From Pseudomonas yamanorum (GTDB lineage: Bacteria > Pseudomonadota > Gammaproteobacteria > Pseudomonadales > Pseudomonadaceae), in NCBI RefSeq assembly GCF_013386765.1, contig NZ_JACARE010000038.1:84750-148749 (forward strand): a DNA stretch of 64,000 nucleotides, read 5' to 3'. The notes below the pieces were generated by a model. That model was not told the DNA's origin and searched no databases. It worked only from the letters and a program-made list of their open reading frames with translations. The translations under genes were made by a program, and so were the position numbers. Position 1 is the first letter of the stretch. The number at the start of each line of letters is the position of its first letter. Positions 41,803 through 51,217 of the stretch are shown here, piece after piece.

Positions 41803-43820
41803 TGGGATGGTTGCACTCGCGCCGCCTGCGCTACGGCGTGGGCGCAATCGGTTTGGTATTTGCGTTGCTGGCGGCATTGCGGCTGGTGTTTTTACTGGGG
41901 TTTTCCGGGGTTGATCTCAGGGAAGCCGCACTGCTGGAAACCTTCGGGATCGGCCTGCGTTTTGACTTGCGCCTGGCGGTGCTGATCCTGCTGCCCCTGG
42001 CCCTGCTCGCCTGGCTGCCGCGCTGGAACCTGCTGACCGTCCCCGCCTTGCGCTGGCTGGCCCGGGGTTATCTGCTGGTGGCGCTGGGCATCGTCGGGCT
42101 GGTGTACATCATCGACTTCGGCCACTACGCCTACCTCGGTGTGCGCATCAACGCCACGGTGCTGCGTTATCTGGAAGACGCGCAGATTTCCCAGCAGATG
42201 GTGTGGGAAACCTACCCGGTGCTGTGGATAACCTTGAGTTGGCTTACTGCCGTCGGCCTGTGGACCTACGCACTGGTTCGCCTTGAACGCATCACCCTGG
42301 ATGGCGAACGCAAACCCATCGGCAAGCTGGCACTGGCCTCGGTGGCCACCGTCGGTGTAATCGCCGTATTACTGGCCCTGCTCGGCCGTGTCGCCAACCT
42401 CAATCTCGAAAACCCGGTGCCGCTGCGCTGGAGCGATGCGTTCTTTTCCGGCAACAACCAGATCGCCGCCGTGGGCCTCAACCCGGTGCTGTTTTTGTAC
42501 GACACCCTCAAGGTCGGCCAGTCGCAGTTCGATGAAGGCAAGGTGCGCGAGCACTACCCGCAAGTCGCGAATTACCTGGGCGTCAGCCAACCCGATCCCG
42601 AGCAACTGAACTTCGCCCGCGAACAAACCGTGCAGCCTTACCGGCTTAAAGGCGATCGCCCGCCCAACGTGATTTTCGTGATGCTCGAATCCCTCGGCAC
42701 CAGCGCCGTGGGCGCCTACGGCAACCCGCTTAACCCCACGCCGAACCTCGACAAGCTGGCGCAGGAAAGCTGGTTCTTCAAACACTTCTACGTGCCCGTC
42801 ACCGGCACCGCCAAGACCGTGTGGGCGAGCATCACCGGCGTGCCCGACGTCACCCGCCGGGAGACCGCCACCCGCAACCCGCTGATCACCCGGCAACACA
42901 CGTTGATCAACTCCTTCGAGGATTACCAGAAGCTCTACATGATCGGCGGCAATGCCGGCTGGGCGAACATCAACGCGCTGATCCGCCAGAGCATCGACGG
43001 CGTGAAACTCTACGACGAAAGCCACTGGCGCTCGCCACGGGTGGACGTGTGGGGCGTGTCCGACCTGGACCTGTTCAAGGAAGGCGACGAACTGCTGCGC
43101 GCCATTCCCAAGGACCAGCCGTTCTTCGCCTACCTGCAAACCTCCGGCAACCACCGCCCGTTCACCATCCCCAAAGACAACGATGGTTTCGTGGTGCACG
43201 ACCTCACCGTGGAGCAAGTCCAGGCCGCAGGCAGTCGCAGCGTCGAGCAATACAACGCGGTGCGCCTGCTGGACTTCAACATCGGCCGCCTGATGGAAAT
43301 CGCCAAGGCTGGCGGTTACTACGACAACACCATCTTCGTGTTCTTCGGCGACCACAACACCCGCATCAGCCAGATCCCGCACATGGCACCGGCATTCGAG
43401 CAGCTTGGCTTGGAAAGCAACAACGTACCGATGATGATCCATGCACCTGGCCTGGAACCCCGGGTGATCGAAGAAGCCGTCGGCCTCGCCGACCTGCTGC
43501 CGACCGTGGCCGGCATGGCGGGCATTCCGTTCCGCAATGGCGCGATGGGCCGCGATATCCAGCAACCTGCGCCGGAAGGCGAGCGGGTGGTGCCGCTGGT
43601 ATTGCGCGAGGGCACGTTCCCGCTGATCGGCGGAGTGACCAAGGACTTCCTGCTGCAAATGGAACACGACGGCAGTTCGCCCACCCTGCACGACCTGGCG
43701 TCGCAAACGCCGAGGGACGATGTAGCCCAGCAGTATCCCGAGGAGTTTCAGCGGTTGCAGGGGCTGACTCGGGGGCTGCATGAAAGTGCGCGGTTGATGC
43801 TGTTCAGAAACGTTCGTTGA
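41802..43820 (+). CDS. LTA synthase-family sulfatase (phosphoglycerol transferase-like)
   Basis: 672 residues from ATG 41802 (ATG 41799 also possible). Five N-terminal membrane helices (to about residue 160) precede a periplasmic sulfatase-fold domain: FVMLESLGTSAVGAYGN, nucleophile T339 in GTAKTVWAS, and FFGDHNTR metal ligands. In Gram-negatives this family includes OpgB-type phosphoglycerol and phosphoethanolamine transferases acting on periplasmic glycans or lipids. Last gene of the overlapping five-gene operon. Confidence 0.9.
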   Translation: MGWLHSRRLRYGVGAIGLVFALLAALRLVFLLGFSGVDLREAALLETFGIGLRFDLRLAVLILLPLALLAWLPRWNLLTVPALRWLARGYLLVALGIVGLVYIIDFGHYAYLGVRINATVLRYLEDAQISQQMVWETYPVLWITLSWLTAVGLWTYALVRLERITLDGERKPIGKLALASVATVGVIAVLLALLGRVANLNLENPVPLRWSDAFFSGNNQIAAVGLNPVLFLYDTLKVGQSQFDEGKVREHYPQVANYLGVSQPDPEQLNFAREQTVQPYRLKGDRPPNVIFVMLESLGTSAVGAYGNPLNPTPNLDKLAQESWFFKHFYVPVTGTAKTVWASITGVPDVTRRETATRNPLITRQHTLINSFEDYQKLYMIGGNAGWANINALIRQSIDGVKLYDESHWRSPRVDVWGVSDLDLFKEGDELLRAIPKDQPFFAYLQTSGNHRPFTIPKDNDGFVVHDLTVEQVQAAGSRSVEQYNAVRLLDFNIGRLMEIAKAGGYYDNTIFVFFGDHNTRISQIPHMAPAFEQLGLESNNVPMMIHAPGLEPRVIEEAVGLADLLPTVAGMAGIPFRNGAMGRDIQQPAPEGERVVPLVLREGTFPLIGGVTKDFLLQMEHDGSSPTLHDLASQTPRDDVAQQYPEEFQRLQGLTRGLHESARLMLFRNVR

Positions 43821-43946
43821 AGCACCTCATCGGCTGGGCCTTGCTATCGGCCCAGCCAATGCATCCCCCCAATCTATCGATTTGAGGTCTATCCCACCCT
43901 CCCCGACTATGGCGGCACTTCCAATAACAAAAACCAGGAACCCGCC

Positions 43947-45038
43947 ATGACTGCCCGATTCCACAACCCGGTAGACACCCGCTTCGGCTGGGGCTGCCTG
44001 CAAGAACTCGCCGCCCTCACCGAAGGCCAGAGCGTCGCCCTCGTGACCTTCCCCGAAGCCCGCGGGCTCGGTCTGGTGGATCGCATCCAGCACCTGCTGG
44101 GTGACCGCCTGGTGTACGTGATCGAAGACGTGCAGCCCAACCCCGACGTGGCCCAACTGCGCGACACCTACGAGCGTTTCTGGCAGCAGGCCGGTGACTG
44201 CCAGGTGGTAGTCGCCGTCGGCGGTGGCAGCGCGATCGATACGGCCAAGGCGTTGATCGTCGGCACCGAATCGGGGGATTTCGACGAGTTGCTGGCACTG
44301 CTGGCCACCGGCAAACCGTTCGTGCCGGCCCGCCACAAGCAATTGATTGCCGCCCCGACCACCGCCGGCACCGGCAGCGAAGTCACGCCATGGGCGACGA
44401 TCTGGGACTCCGCCAGCCTCAAGAAGTATTCGCTGCACCTGGACTGCACCTGGCCGAAAGTGGCGATCATCGACCCGCAGTTGATGCTGACGGTACCGGG
44501 TGGCGTCACCGTCTCTACCGGCCTGGATGCCTTGTCCCACGCACTGGAGTCGATCTGGAACATCAACGCCAACCCGGTCTCGGACACCTTTGCCATCTCC
44601 GCTATCGAAGACATCCTGGAATGCCTTCCGCGCTTGCGGCGTGATCTCGGCAATCAGGAATTACGCTCACGGATGGCCCTGGCGGCACTTAAAGCAGGCC
44701 TGGCTTTTTCCAACACCAAGACCGCCCTCGCCCATTCCATCTCCTATGAGATGACCCTGCACCACGGCCTGCCCCACGGCATCGCCTGTTCCTTCACCTT
44801 GCCGCTGGTGCTGGGCCTGGCGTGGGGGCATGACGCCGCGCGAGACCGTACCCTGCAACGGGTATTCGGCACCGACCTGCACCAGGCCCAGACGCAGTTG
44901 CGCGACTTCCTCCACAGCCTGGACGTGAAGACCGAATTTGCCGACTACGGCGTGAATGCCACCGAGGCCGAAGCGATGATCCGCTTCGCCCTGCAAGGCG
45001 CACGCGGCAAGAACTTCATCGGCTCGCAAGCGGCCTAG
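43947..45038 (+). CDS. Iron-containing alcohol dehydrogenase, phosphonoacetaldehyde reductase-like
   Basis: 363-residue type III ADH with VAVGGGSAIDTAK for NAD(P) binding and metal ligands in GLDALSHALES and LHHGLPHGIACS. It begins a phosphonate gene cluster, so it may interconvert 2-hydroxyethylphosphonate and phosphonoacetaldehyde, as PhpC-type enzymes do. That substrate is inferred from context. The family call is strong. Confidence 0.85.
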   Translation: MTARFHNPVDTRFGWGCLQELAALTEGQSVALVTFPEARGLGLVDRIQHLLGDRLVYVIEDVQPNPDVAQLRDTYERFWQQAGDCQVVVAVGGGSAIDTAKALIVGTESGDFDELLALLATGKPFVPARHKQLIAAPTTAGTGSEVTPWATIWDSASLKKYSLHLDCTWPKVAIIDPQLMLTVPGGVTVSTGLDALSHALESIWNINANPVSDTFAISAIEDILECLPRLRRDLGNQELRSRMALAALKAGLAFSNTKTALAHSISYEMTLHHGLPHGIACSFTLPLVLGLAWGHDAARDRTLQRVFGTDLHQAQTQLRDFLHSLDVKTEFADYGVNATEAEAMIRFALQGARGKNFIGSQAA

Positions 45039-45131
45039 ACTCACCGTAATTCGGTCGTTTCCTGTTGCACCTATCAAGAGTGCCCCCCTGCGGCTGCGGT
45101 CGCCGGGGCGAATAACAATAAGGAAAACATC

Positions 45132-46427
45132 ATGAATCGTGCACACGTGCTGCCTGTTTCTGCCGTCCGTACCTCATCGTTTCGCGTAGCCCAGTGGCGC
45201 ATGCTGCTGGCGGCGATGTTTTGCTATCTGTTTTTCTACACCGGTCGCCAGACCTTTGGTTTTGCCATTCCCGGGATCCAGGCGGAGTTCGGCCTGACCA
45301 AGGAGACCCTCGGCTGGGCCTCCGCCGCCATGCTCTGGGCCTATGCGATTGGCCAGGCCATCAACGGCAACCTCGCCGACAAGTTCGGCGGGCGCCGCAT
45401 CATGACCCTGGGCGCGGTGCTGTCCTGCGGGGCCAACTGGGTCACCAGTTTCGCCAGCGGGTTTGCCGGGCTGATCTTGCCATGGGGCATCAACGGTTAT
45501 TTCCAGGCCCTCGGCTGGGCCCCCGGCAGCCGGCTGATTTCCAATTGGTGGAGCGCCGGTGAACGCGGCAAGGTGTATGGCTTTTATGTGTTCGCCGCCG
45601 GCTGCGCCTCGGTGCTGTCGTACGTGACCTCGATCGTGGTGCTGGAAGTATTCCAACTGGAGTGGCGCTGGATCTTCCGCCTGCCCGTGCTGTTGATGCT
45701 GGCGGGCGGCATCATCTTCTATCTGGTGGCTCGGGAACGGCCTCAGGACCTGGGCTTCGAACCCCTGGCCGACACCGGCGTGGCCAATGCCGAAGACAAG
45801 AATCATGAAGTGGCCCACGGCGAAGTCGAAACCTCAGGGCAGCGCTACAAGGCCGTCCTGAAAAACCCGCGCCTGATCATCGCCGCCATCTCCCTGGGCT
45901 TCCAGAACGCTGCCCGCTACGGCCTGATCGTCTGGGTACCGGTGCACTTCCTGGGCGCCAACTGGAAAAGCGGCGACAGCATGATCGATCCGAAGTGGAT
46001 CACCGTGGCCCTGCCAGTAGGCATGGCCATCGGCGCCCTGAGCAACGGCTGGGTCTCGGACAAACTGTTCGGCTCCAAACGTTACCTGGCAATCATGCTC
46101 TACATGTTCCTCGGCGCCGCCACCAGCCTGTGGATGTGGAGCCTGCCGCCCCACAGCGCAATCGGCCTGGTGGCGTTGTTCCTGTGCGGGTTCTTTGTGT
46201 ACGGGCCGGCGTCGAGTTTCTGGGCGCTGTGCCCGGACCTGGTCGGCGCCAAGCGTGCGGGTACAGCCACGGGCGTGATGAATTTCTCATCCTATCTGTT
46301 CGCCGGCCTGGCGGAACCGCTGATCGGCAGTATGCTCGACAGTACCGGCAATACCTCGCTGATCTTCATCGTCGTGACCTCGGCCTGCCTGTGCAGCGCG
46401 GCGGTGGCGTTGTTTATCCGACGTTGA
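45132..46427 (+). CDS. MFS transporter, GlpT-like organophosphate family
   Basis: 431 residues with 12 predicted helices. FYTGRQTFGFAIPGIQAEFGLTK and GFFVYGPASSFWALCPDL resemble the organophosphate:phosphate antiporter group (GlpT/PgtP/UhpT). In this cluster it most likely imports a phosphonate. An AAGGAAAA ribosome site precedes the ATG. Confidence 0.88.
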   Translation: MNRAHVLPVSAVRTSSFRVAQWRMLLAAMFCYLFFYTGRQTFGFAIPGIQAEFGLTKETLGWASAAMLWAYAIGQAINGNLADKFGGRRIMTLGAVLSCGANWVTSFASGFAGLILPWGINGYFQALGWAPGSRLISNWWSAGERGKVYGFYVFAAGCASVLSYVTSIVVLEVFQLEWRWIFRLPVLLMLAGGIIFYLVARERPQDLGFEPLADTGVANAEDKNHEVAHGEVETSGQRYKAVLKNPRLIIAAISLGFQNAARYGLIVWVPVHFLGANWKSGDSMIDPKWITVALPVGMAIGALSNGWVSDKLFGSKRYLAIMLYMFLGAATSLWMWSLPPHSAIGLVALFLCGFFVYGPASSFWALCPDLVGAKRAGTATGVMNFSSYLFAGLAEPLIGSMLDSTGNTSLIFIVVTSACLCSAAVALFIRR

Positions 46428-46463
46428 TGACCGGCCCGGCGGACCTCAGGAACAGGACTCGTT

Positions 46464-47336
46464 ATGTACCAGTACCACAAGTGGCTGCGCTCCTTTCACG
46501 CAGTGGCGAAGACCGGCAGTTTCACCCTCGCCGCCGAGTACCTGAGCGTCGGCCAGCCGACGGTCAGCGAGCAGGTCAACGGTTTGGAGAAGCAGTTTTC
46601 GGTGGAGCTGTTCCACCGTCGCGGGCGGTTTATCGAGATGAGTGCAGCCGGGCACGCCCTTTACGGAATCACCCAGGGGCTGTTCGGCCAGGAGGATGAA
46701 GCCATGCAACTGCTGCAGAGTTTCAAGCAGCGCAAGACCGGGCTGCTGCGCCTGGGCGCAGTGTCGCCGCCGATCGCGATGAACCTGACCTACGAATTGA
46801 TGCAGCGCCACCCGGACATCGAACTGGAAACCTCGTTTTCCCCGGAGAAGGAAACCCTGGACCGGCTCTTCAACTTCGATATCGACGTGGCGATCCTGGC
46901 CCTTTCGGAATTCGACCAGCGCTTTGATACCCAGCTGTACAGGCGCTATCCGATCATTGCAGTGGTGCGCGATGACCACCCGTGGGCGCAGCAGAAAGAG
47001 GTGCACGTGGAACAGATCAGCCGCGAAAAGTGGGTGATGCGCGAGAAGAGCTCACGCACCCGGCAACTGGTGGAAGAAAGCTGCAAGCGCCAGGGCATCG
47101 CCGTGAACTGCGTGATGCAGTTGAACAGTCGCGAAGCCATCGTGCACGCGATCACCAAAGGCATCGGCATCGGCTTTGTGTCTGCCGTTGAATACGCCGA
47201 AACCCCGGGCACCACGCCCATCACTTTCGTCGACCATCCGTTTTTCATCGACTACCACCTGTGTTGCCTGGGCATCCGGCGCAACCGACCGATGATCGCC
47301 GAGCTGTTCGAGGCCAGCCCGATCCCGGCCACCTGA
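46464..47336 (+). CDS. LysR-family regulator, probably of phosphonate catabolism
   Basis: 290 residues. An N-terminal winged helix (HAVAKTGSFTLAAEYLSVGQPTVSEQ) is followed by a LysR effector domain. It resembles regulators next to phnX in other proteobacteria (aminoethylphosphonate-associated LysR group). Located between the transporter and phnX in the same direction, so it may be co-transcribed with its targets. Confidence 0.88.
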   Translation: MYQYHKWLRSFHAVAKTGSFTLAAEYLSVGQPTVSEQVNGLEKQFSVELFHRRGRFIEMSAAGHALYGITQGLFGQEDEAMQLLQSFKQRKTGLLRLGAVSPPIAMNLTYELMQRHPDIELETSFSPEKETLDRLFNFDIDVAILALSEFDQRFDTQLYRRYPIIAVVRDDHPWAQQKEVHVEQISREKWVMREKSSRTRQLVEESCKRQGIAVNCVMQLNSREAIVHAITKGIGIGFVSAVEYAETPGTTPITFVDHPFFIDYHLCCLGIRRNRPMIAELFEASPIPAT

Positions 47337-47424
47337 TCGCCTTACCCGTTTAAACCCGCACCAGGCGCTTACCTCTTCTTCGGCAGAGGGACGGCCTGCT
47401 CACACCTGAAAATGGAGACTTGCC

Positions 47425-48252
47425 ATGCACTACCAACAACCTTCCAAGCTGCAAGCCGTGGTCCTGGATTGGGCCGGCACCGTTGTCGATTTCGGCTCCT
47501 TTGCGCCTACGCAGATTTTTGTCGAGGCGTTCGGCGAGTTCGGCGTCGCCGTTTCCCTGGAAGAAGCCCGCGGCCCGATGGGCATGGGCAAGTGGGACCA
47601 CATCCGCACCTTGTGCAACCTGCCGCAGATTGCCGAGCGTTATCGGGCGGTGTTTGACCGCCTGCCCACCGACGAAGACGTCACCGCACTCTACGAGCGC
47701 TTCATGCCGTTGCAGATCGAGAAAATCGCCCTGCATTCGGCGGTTATTCCCGGCGCCCTTGAGGCGATCAACACCCTGCGCGGCCAGGGCTTGAAGATCG
47801 GCTCCTGCTCCGGGTACCCGGCGGTGGTGATGGCCAAGGTGGTCGAACTGGCGCGGCACAACGGCTACGTCGCCGACCATGTGGTGGCGACCGACGAGGT
47901 GCCGAACGGGCGCCCGCATCCGGCGCAGGCGTTGGCCAACGTGATTGCACTGGGCATCAGTGACGTGGCCGCGTGCGTCAAGGTCGACGACACCTGGCCG
48001 GGAATTTTGGAGGGCCGCAGCGCTGGCATGTGGACGGTGGCGTTGACCTGTTCGGGCAACGCACTGGGTTTGACCTACGAGCAATACAAGGCGCTGCCCG
48101 CTGCTGAGCTGGCGCTGGAGCGTGCGCGTATCACCCAGATGTTCGAGGGTTCGCGGCCGCATTACCTGATCGACACCATCGTCGAACTGCCGGCCGTGAT
48201 CGAAGATATCAATGCGCGTCTGGCGCGCGGGGAGACGCCGCAGGGTTCTTGA
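47425..48252 (+). CDS. phnX: Phosphonoacetaldehyde hydrolase
   Basis: HAD-family enzyme (275 aa) breaking the C-P bond of phosphonoacetaldehyde to acetaldehyde and phosphate. VVLDWAGTVVDFGS carries nucleophile D15 with the family's A17. The Schiff-base lysine is K56 in GMGKWDH, the hallmark that separates PhnX from other HADs. An upstream phnW is missing. Confidence 0.95.
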   Translation: MHYQQPSKLQAVVLDWAGTVVDFGSFAPTQIFVEAFGEFGVAVSLEEARGPMGMGKWDHIRTLCNLPQIAERYRAVFDRLPTDEDVTALYERFMPLQIEKIALHSAVIPGALEAINTLRGQGLKIGSCSGYPAVVMAKVVELARHNGYVADHVVATDEVPNGRPHPAQALANVIALGISDVAACVKVDDTWPGILEGRSAGMWTVALTCSGNALGLTYEQYKALPAAELALERARITQMFEGSRPHYLIDTIVELPAVIEDINARLARGETPQGS

Positions 48253-48260
48253 CGGGCCGA

Positions 48261-48282
48261 TGGGGTCAGCACGCTGACCCCA
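48261..48282. terminator. Inverted repeat between phnX and the SDR gene
   Basis: TGGGGTCAGC-AC-GCTGACCCCA, a 10-bp perfect inverted repeat between convergent genes. No T run, so termination is likely but not certain. Confidence 0.55.
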
Positions 48283-48291
48283 CACCGCGCT

Positions 48292-49257
48292 CTAGCGTGC
48301 TCCGACCAGCTCTTCGCTCAATGCCCACAGCCGCTGCGCCAAACCGGCATCCACCGCCCACGGCCTGACGCCCAGCGGTTCTTCCGAGTCGGCACTCATC
48401 GCAACCGCCACATCACAGTTCTCGCAATACACCCCGCCCATTCCCGCCAACTGCCCGCTTACCGCGCACCACACACTGGTGGCTGCGCCTTGCTCCGGGT
48501 TTTTCATGTTCCGCTCGGGGTCGATCACCGGCTGCCCGTGCTCGTCTACATAACCTGATGCCTGCAAGACGTCCGCCTGCATGTGCCGCACCAGGTCGGT
48601 GATGATCCCACCGGGATGCACCGCAAAAGCCCTCACTCCACTGGCTGCGCCCAGTGTGTCCAGGTGCACGGCAAACAACGCATTGGCGGTCTTGGACTGA
48701 CCGTAGGCTTTCCATGGATCGTACGGCTGGCGCTCGAAATTCCAGTCGTCAAAATCGACGGCACCGTGCACATGCCCCCGTGAAGACAACGCCACCACCC
48801 GCGCGCCTTCGGCACGTTGCAGCGCCGGCCACAGGCGCTGGGTAAGCTGGAAATGCCCGAGATGATTGGTGGCGAACTGGGATTCGTAGCCCTGGGCGTT
48901 GCGACCCAGCGGCGGCGCCATGACCCCGGCGTTGTTGATCAGCAAATGCAGCGGGCGACCGGTCGCCAGAAAGCCCTCGGCAAACTGCTCGATGGAATGG
49001 GCGTCCATCAAATCGAGGGATTCAAGTTGCAGCTGTGGATAAGGTTTGAGTGCGGCGCGGGCCTTGGCCGGGTCACGGGCCGGGACGATCACATGGGCGC
49101 CGGCGGCGGCCAGGGTCCGGGCGGTGACAAGGCCAATGCCGGAGTAACCACCCGTGACAATCGCCACCTTGCCGGACAGATCGACACCTCGGATCACCTC
49201 AGCGGCGGTGGTCGCGGCGCCGTAGCCGCTATGGATCGGGTTTTGTGCTGTGGGCAT
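48292..49257 (-). CDS. SDR-family oxidoreductase
   Basis: 321 residues from ATG 49257, which has a GGAG site; the frame is open further upstream but runs into the AraC gene. NAD(P) motif VTGGYSGIGLVTA, NNAG motif LLINNAGVMAPP and active site YGQSKTANA are complete. Resembles retinol dehydrogenase-like SDRs. Divergent from an AraC regulator that probably controls it. Substrate unknown. Confidence 0.9.
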   Translation of the reverse strand: MPTAQNPIHSGYGAATTAAEVIRGVDLSGKVAIVTGGYSGIGLVTARTLAAAGAHVIVPARDPAKARAALKPYPQLQLESLDLMDAHSIEQFAEGFLATGRPLHLLINNAGVMAPPLGRNAQGYESQFATNHLGHFQLTQRLWPALQRAEGARVVALSSRGHVHGAVDFDDWNFERQPYDPWKAYGQSKTANALFAVHLDTLGAASGVRAFAVHPGGIITDLVRHMQADVLQASGYVDEHGQPVIDPERNMKNPEQGAATSVWCAVSGQLAGMGGVYCENCDVAVAMSADSEEPLGVRPWAVDAGLAQRLWALSEELVGAR

Positions 49258-49353
49258 GACAAAGTCTCCGTTAGACGTGTGGTAACACGCTACGCCGGGA
49301 AAGCCGTACTCTGAATACTCGAACATCCCGTTTACCTGCGCGAAAGTACGAAT

Positions 49354-50274
49354 ATGCCCAGAGACCCGTTTTCCGAGATTCTCACTTTTGTGAATGCCCA
49401 ATCCGTGATGACCGGCGGCTTCAGTGCAGGCGGCGACTGGGCCCTGCGTTTTCCCGCGCCGGACAAGATCAAGTTTTTCGGGTTGGTGAAGGGCCAGTGC
49501 TGGCTGTGGCTGGACGGCGAGCCGGCGCCGGTCTTGATTGAAGCGGGCGATGTGTTCCTGCTGTGTGCACAACGTTCGTTTGTGCTGGCGGGCGATGTGT
49601 CGGTCCCGCCGTTGGAGGCGCGGCAGTTGTTCGCGGATGCCGGCCGCTTCCCACAAATTGGCGACGGCCAGGGCTGTGTGCAAATCGGCGGCTATGTGCA
49701 ACTGGACCCGGAAAGTGGCGGGCTGCTGGCCAACGCGCTGCCGCCGCTGATCCACGTACGGGCCACGGCGCCCCAGGCAGCCATCGTGCAATGGCTGCTC
49801 GGCCAGTTGTCGCATGAGGCGCAAGCCAATTTGCTGGGAGCGAGCCTGGCCTCGGCGCAGCTGGCGCAATTGATGTTTATCCAGATCCTGCGTGCCTATG
49901 TCGAAACCTCGGGCGCATTACCCGAAGGCTGGCTGCGCACGGTCAGCGACAAGCGCCTGGCACCCGCGCTGCGCTTGATGCACAGCGAGCCTGGGAATGC
50001 CTGGTCACTGGAGGCGTTGGCGGCAGCGGCCGCGATGTCGCGTACGACCTTTTCGCAGTACTTCAAAAGTGTCGCCGGGGTGCCGCCGCTGGCGTACCTG
50101 ACCGAGTGGCGCATGCGCCTTGCGCAACGCGCGCTGCGCGAGGGCAATCTGTCGGTTGGCGTGTTGGCACAGTCGCTGGGGTATGGGTCTGAAAGTGCGT
50201 TCAGCAATGCTTTCAAGCGAGTGATTGGGAAAGCGCCGAGGCATTATCGGGACGCTTCCCGTCAATCAACCTGA
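49354..50274 (+). CDS. AraC-family regulator with cupin sensor
   Basis: 306 residues. The N-terminal Cupin_6 region (about 10-180, KIKFFGLVKGQCWLWLDGE) is followed by two C-terminal HTH motifs (WSLEALAAAAAMSRTTFSQ, GVLAQSLGYGSESAFSNAF). Divergent from the SDR gene across a 96-base gap. Ends one base from the convergent cytochrome gene. Confidence 0.92.
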   Translation: MPRDPFSEILTFVNAQSVMTGGFSAGGDWALRFPAPDKIKFFGLVKGQCWLWLDGEPAPVLIEAGDVFLLCAQRSFVLAGDVSVPPLEARQLFADAGRFPQIGDGQGCVQIGGYVQLDPESGGLLANALPPLIHVRATAPQAAIVQWLLGQLSHEAQANLLGASLASAQLAQLMFIQILRAYVETSGALPEGWLRTVSDKRLAPALRLMHSEPGNAWSLEALAAAAAMSRTTFSQYFKSVAGVPPLAYLTEWRMRLAQRALREGNLSVGVLAQSLGYGSESAFSNAFKRVIGKAPRHYRDASRQST

Positions 50275-50275
50275 G

Positions 50276-50659
50276 TTACTGCGCCTGGAACGTCGCAAGA
50301 TACGCCAACAAGTTGTCGATCTTCTCCTGGTCACTGATCCCCCAGAAAATCATCCGGGTGCCGCTCACGACCTTTTTCGGCGCCTCGATATAGGCGGCCA
50401 GCTTGTCCCGCGTCCAGACCACGCCTGAGTTCTTCATCGCGTCTGAATACTGATAGTCAGTGGTGGTACCCGCAGGGCGGCCAATGATGCCGTTGAGCTG
50501 CGGCCCAAAACCGCCCCGGGCGTTTTCGCCGACGCTATGGCAACCGCCGCAGGTTTTGCTGAACAACTTGCCACCGGCTTCGGCATCGCCGGCCGCTGTT
50601 GCCTGGAGACTGAACGCCCCGCAGATCAGTGTGATGGTCAGTAAAGCGGCGCATTTCAT
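50276..50659 (-). CDS. Small c-type cytochrome, cytochrome c2-like
   Basis: 127 residues with a Sec signal peptide (cleavage near ATAAG), haem motif CGGCH at 37-41, and a probable axial Met in GTRMIFWG. One-haem periplasmic cytochrome c of class I. Starts within the end of the VOC gene (4-base overlap). Confidence 0.92.
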   Translation of the reverse strand: MKCAALLTITLICGAFSLQATAAGDAEAGGKLFSKTCGGCHSVGENARGGFGPQLNGIIGRPAGTTTDYQYSDAMKNSGVVWTRDKLAAYIEAPKKVVSGTRMIFWGISDQEKIDNLLAYLATFQAQ

Positions 50660-51090
50660 GAATGACTCCCCACTGGTCGTTCGCCCAACCGTTGCACCAG
50701 ACGCACCAGATAGCCGTCCGGGTCTTGCACGATGAACTGCCGTTGCCCCGCTTCCACCTCACCCGCCCGATACCAGGCATCCTCAACGTCGCGGAACAGC
50801 GGCCAGCCGATGGCTGCCAGACGCAGCAAAACAGGCGCTACGGCAGGTACATCGATTTGCAGGTTGATGCCTCGCCCCAGGGGCTTTTCCAACGGCGCGG
50901 TCAACCACTGGCCGGCACCCGGATCGTATTGCTCCAGCATGATTTGCGCGCCGTGCAGGTCGAGATAAGCAAAGCCTTCCTCGGAGCGCTGATAGGCAAT
51001 CTCGAAGCCTAACTGGGTGACCCAGAAGTCGAGGCTCGCCGTGAGCCCCATCACGATGAGTTCGGGAACAATAGGGTTGCGGATGAACAT
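50656..51090 (-). CDS. VOC-family (glyoxalase/bleomycin-resistance-like) protein
   Basis: 144 residues from ATG 51090, preceded by AAGGAT. PIVPELIVMGLTASLDFWVTQLGFEIAYQR and RQFIVQDPDGYLVRLVQ are the two VOC halves with a metal-type Glu region (MLEQ). Resembles bleomycin-binding proteins of this class, but the substrate is unknown. Confidence 0.85.
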   Translation of the reverse strand: MFIRNPIVPELIVMGLTASLDFWVTQLGFEIAYQRSEEGFAYLDLHGAQIMLEQYDPGAGQWLTAPLEKPLGRGINLQIDVPAVAPVLLRLAAIGWPLFRDVEDAWYRAGEVEAGQRQFIVQDPDGYLVRLVQRLGERPVGSHS

Positions 51091-51217
51091 AAGGATCCTT
51101 GAAGGCTTGGACGGCGCTGTAGAGATTAACATCTGGAAACAGCCACTCAATTGATATCACCCCGCCACTCTGCTTGCATGCCCGCTCCCATCAGCACAGC
51201 GGTTCAGGAGACAAGCG

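Noticed and set aside
45060..45131. C-rich stretch before the MFS gene as a regulatory hairpin
   Set aside because: Complementarity is short and many pairings are equal; no supported structure.
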